Shown: positions 4,733-5,745 of the stretch, piece after piece
Layout of the letters: each line of letters begins with the position of its first letter
How positions within the stretch are numbered: position 1 is the first letter of the stretch
Assembly (NCBI GenBank): GCA_025352185.1
Contig: JANXTV010000494.1
Location: forward strand, 1 to 5,745
From: Oligoflexia bacterium
Lineage (GTDB): Bacteria > Bdellovibrionota > UBA1018
Length of the DNA: 5,745 nt
Reading direction: 5' to 3'
The notes under the pieces: model-generated
The model's database searches: none
Told to the model about the DNA's origin: nothing
Seen by the model: only the letters and a program-made list of their open reading frames with translations
Position numbers and translations under genes: made by a program

Positions 4733-5745
4733 ATGCCTATGTATCTCGCAGGAAAAATTTTTTTCGCGCTCGTTCTTTTCCTCGCGTCTGCGCTCCCGCT
4801 TTTTGCGGCGGATGATCCGTTAGAACCGCTGGCCGCGAAGGAAGTGAAATCGACGCTCGAAGCTGCCGAAGACAGTGTCGATATGATGTACGTCAGTGAA
4901 AAATTCACCTCGAGTCACCCGCGCGTAAGCACGGGTGTGAACATCCTCGATCTTGAAAAGGGCGCGCTCCGAAAATTCATTTCCGGCGGTCCCGGTCCGG
5001 GTCGCGAAATCATCCTCACTCGCTACGGAGTGAACGACGACGAAGTATTCGATCTCCTGATCGATGCGATGAAAAAAGGAATTCCCGTCACGTTCATTAC
5101 CGATGTGAACCGCGCTCTTGAAATGGACTTCGCGGCCGGCGAAAAAATGACCACGGACTTTAAGAAGGCTCGATTTAAAAGTGGCGACATGGGTCCGGGA
5201 CTGAAACGATTTATGGACGCCGGCTGTAAATGGAATGTCGGTAAATGCAAAGTCGTATCGCAACCGCTCTTTTCAAAGACGGAAGACGCAATGATTCCGA
5301 TCATGCACGAAAAGGGTCTACTCCTTAAAGACGGTGAAAAAAGCGTACTCTGCCGAGGTACCGCGAACATGTCGACCGCGCCCCGATATAACCGCATGTT
5401 TCGCCACTCCGATCCGGTATTCGTAAAAGCCTACGACGACCACTATCGCCAGCTCGTCGATGTTTTTGCGAAAGGGGGCCAAATTAAGGATATCCCTCCG
5501 ACGGCACCCACTCGAGTCCTTTTCACGAACGGTACGAGCCTCGAGATCGCGTTTACTGATGGGAAGTATAATCCAAACGATCGCTTTACGAATTTAGTAA
5601 AGCGCGCCACGGACGACGTAGATAATATAGTCATCGACGAAATCGTCATGAGCCACTTTGCATTCACGAATAAAGATTTTGTGGAGGCACTGAACCAATA
5701 TTTAAAAATTCTCAAATTTAAAAAGAAGGCATTCCCAAAAATCAC
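4733..5745 (+). CDS. secreted phospholipase D-superfamily protein, N-terminal 337 residues (cut by the window edge)
   Basis: I translated this frame by eye; it stays open to base 5745 and the stop is outside. Residues 1-25 form a Sec signal peptide (core IFFALVLFLASALPLFA). The first PLD module follows, with the typical helix-strand LIDAMKKGIPVTFITDVN and the active-site signature H192-x-K194, D200, G209-T210-x-N212. That matches the HKD family, which cleaves phosphodiester bonds of phospholipids or nucleic acids through a histidine intermediate. A second module begins at about residue 270 (RVLFTNGT, then a helix, VIDEIVMSHFAF and DFVEAL); its own HKD box would lie to the right. Two-module enzymes of this kind include phospholipases, cardiolipin synthase-like enzymes and nucleases; substrate cannot be told here. 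Cys165 and Cys172 could form a disulfide. The spacing between Lys194 and the Asp is five rather than the usual four residues. AAGGA at 4724-4728, four bases before the ATG, supports the start; the ATG at 4739 is an alternative. Confidence 0.85.
   Translation, partial: MPMYLAGKIFFALVLFLASALPLFAADDPLEPLAAKEVKSTLEAAEDSVDMMYVSEKFTSSHPRVSTGVNILDLEKGALRKFISGGPGPGREIILTRYGVNDDEVFDLLIDAMKKGIPVTFITDVNRALEMDFAAGEKMTTDFKKARFKSGDMGPGLKRFMDAGCKWNVGKCKVVSQPLFSKTEDAMIPIMHEKGLLLKDGEKSVLCRGTANMSTAPRYNRMFRHSDPVFVKAYDDHYRQLVDVFAKGGQIKDIPPTAPTRVLFTNGTSLEIAFTDGKYNPNDRFTNLVKRATDDVDNIVIDEIVMSHFAFTNKDFVEALNQYLKILKFKKKAFPKI

Noticed and set aside
4753..4764. A5T7 tract in the PLD-family signal peptide as a phase-variable switch
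   Set aside because: Only seven T; Lys-Ile-Phe-Phe codons in a signal peptide explain it and nothing else supports phase variation.
4820..5745. Minus-strand frames opposite the PLD-family gene
   Set aside because: The plus strand encodes a signal peptide and an HKD motif in one uninterrupted frame; the minus frames are shadows.

Overview
The window is chromosomal-looking DNA of roughly even GC content from a Gram-negative bacterium. Evidence for this is an AsmA/TamB-type inner-membrane-anchored protein, three proteins with Sec signal peptides, and a tRNA 2-selenouridine synthase, an enzyme common in Proteobacteria and relatives. The density of exported, enzyme-like proteins would suit a predatory or exoenzyme-rich group such as Bdellovibrionota or a relative. 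That placement is a guess from gene style, not from a marker gene.

Layout: (1) Bases 1-421, minus strand, hold the N-terminal 140 residues of tRNA 2-selenouridine synthase (mnmH/selU), cut by the window edge. (2) A divergent 101-residue unknown protein follows at 459-764, only 37 bp away. (3) A 243-bp intergenic stretch has a candidate promoter and a perfect 15-bp dyad, and leads to a secreted protein with eight cysteines in its mature part (1008-1670), closed by a textbook intrinsic terminator (1698-1730). (4) A secreted 459-residue protein (1785-3164) has a C-terminal half resembling clan CD cysteine peptidases, with a GHSG motif and an NSC motif 35 residues apart. (5) A 488-residue membrane-anchored AsmA/TamB-like protein lies on the minus strand (4608-3142), and its 3' end overlaps the previous gene by 23 bp. 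(6) A divergent secreted phospholipase D-superfamily protein starts at 4733 and runs off the right edge.

The genes do not form one operon: strands alternate, a strong terminator separates two of them, and divergent spacers separate others. The shared theme of the right-hand 4.7 kb is the cell envelope and exterior: three Sec-exported proteins and one envelope-lipid-transport-like protein. The selenouridine gene is ordinary tRNA metabolism and appears to be an unrelated neighbour. I see no tRNA or rRNA genes, CRISPR arrays, insertion sequences or att sites. The best candidates for something undescribed are the clan CD-like secreted protein and the cysteine-laddered secreted protein beside it.
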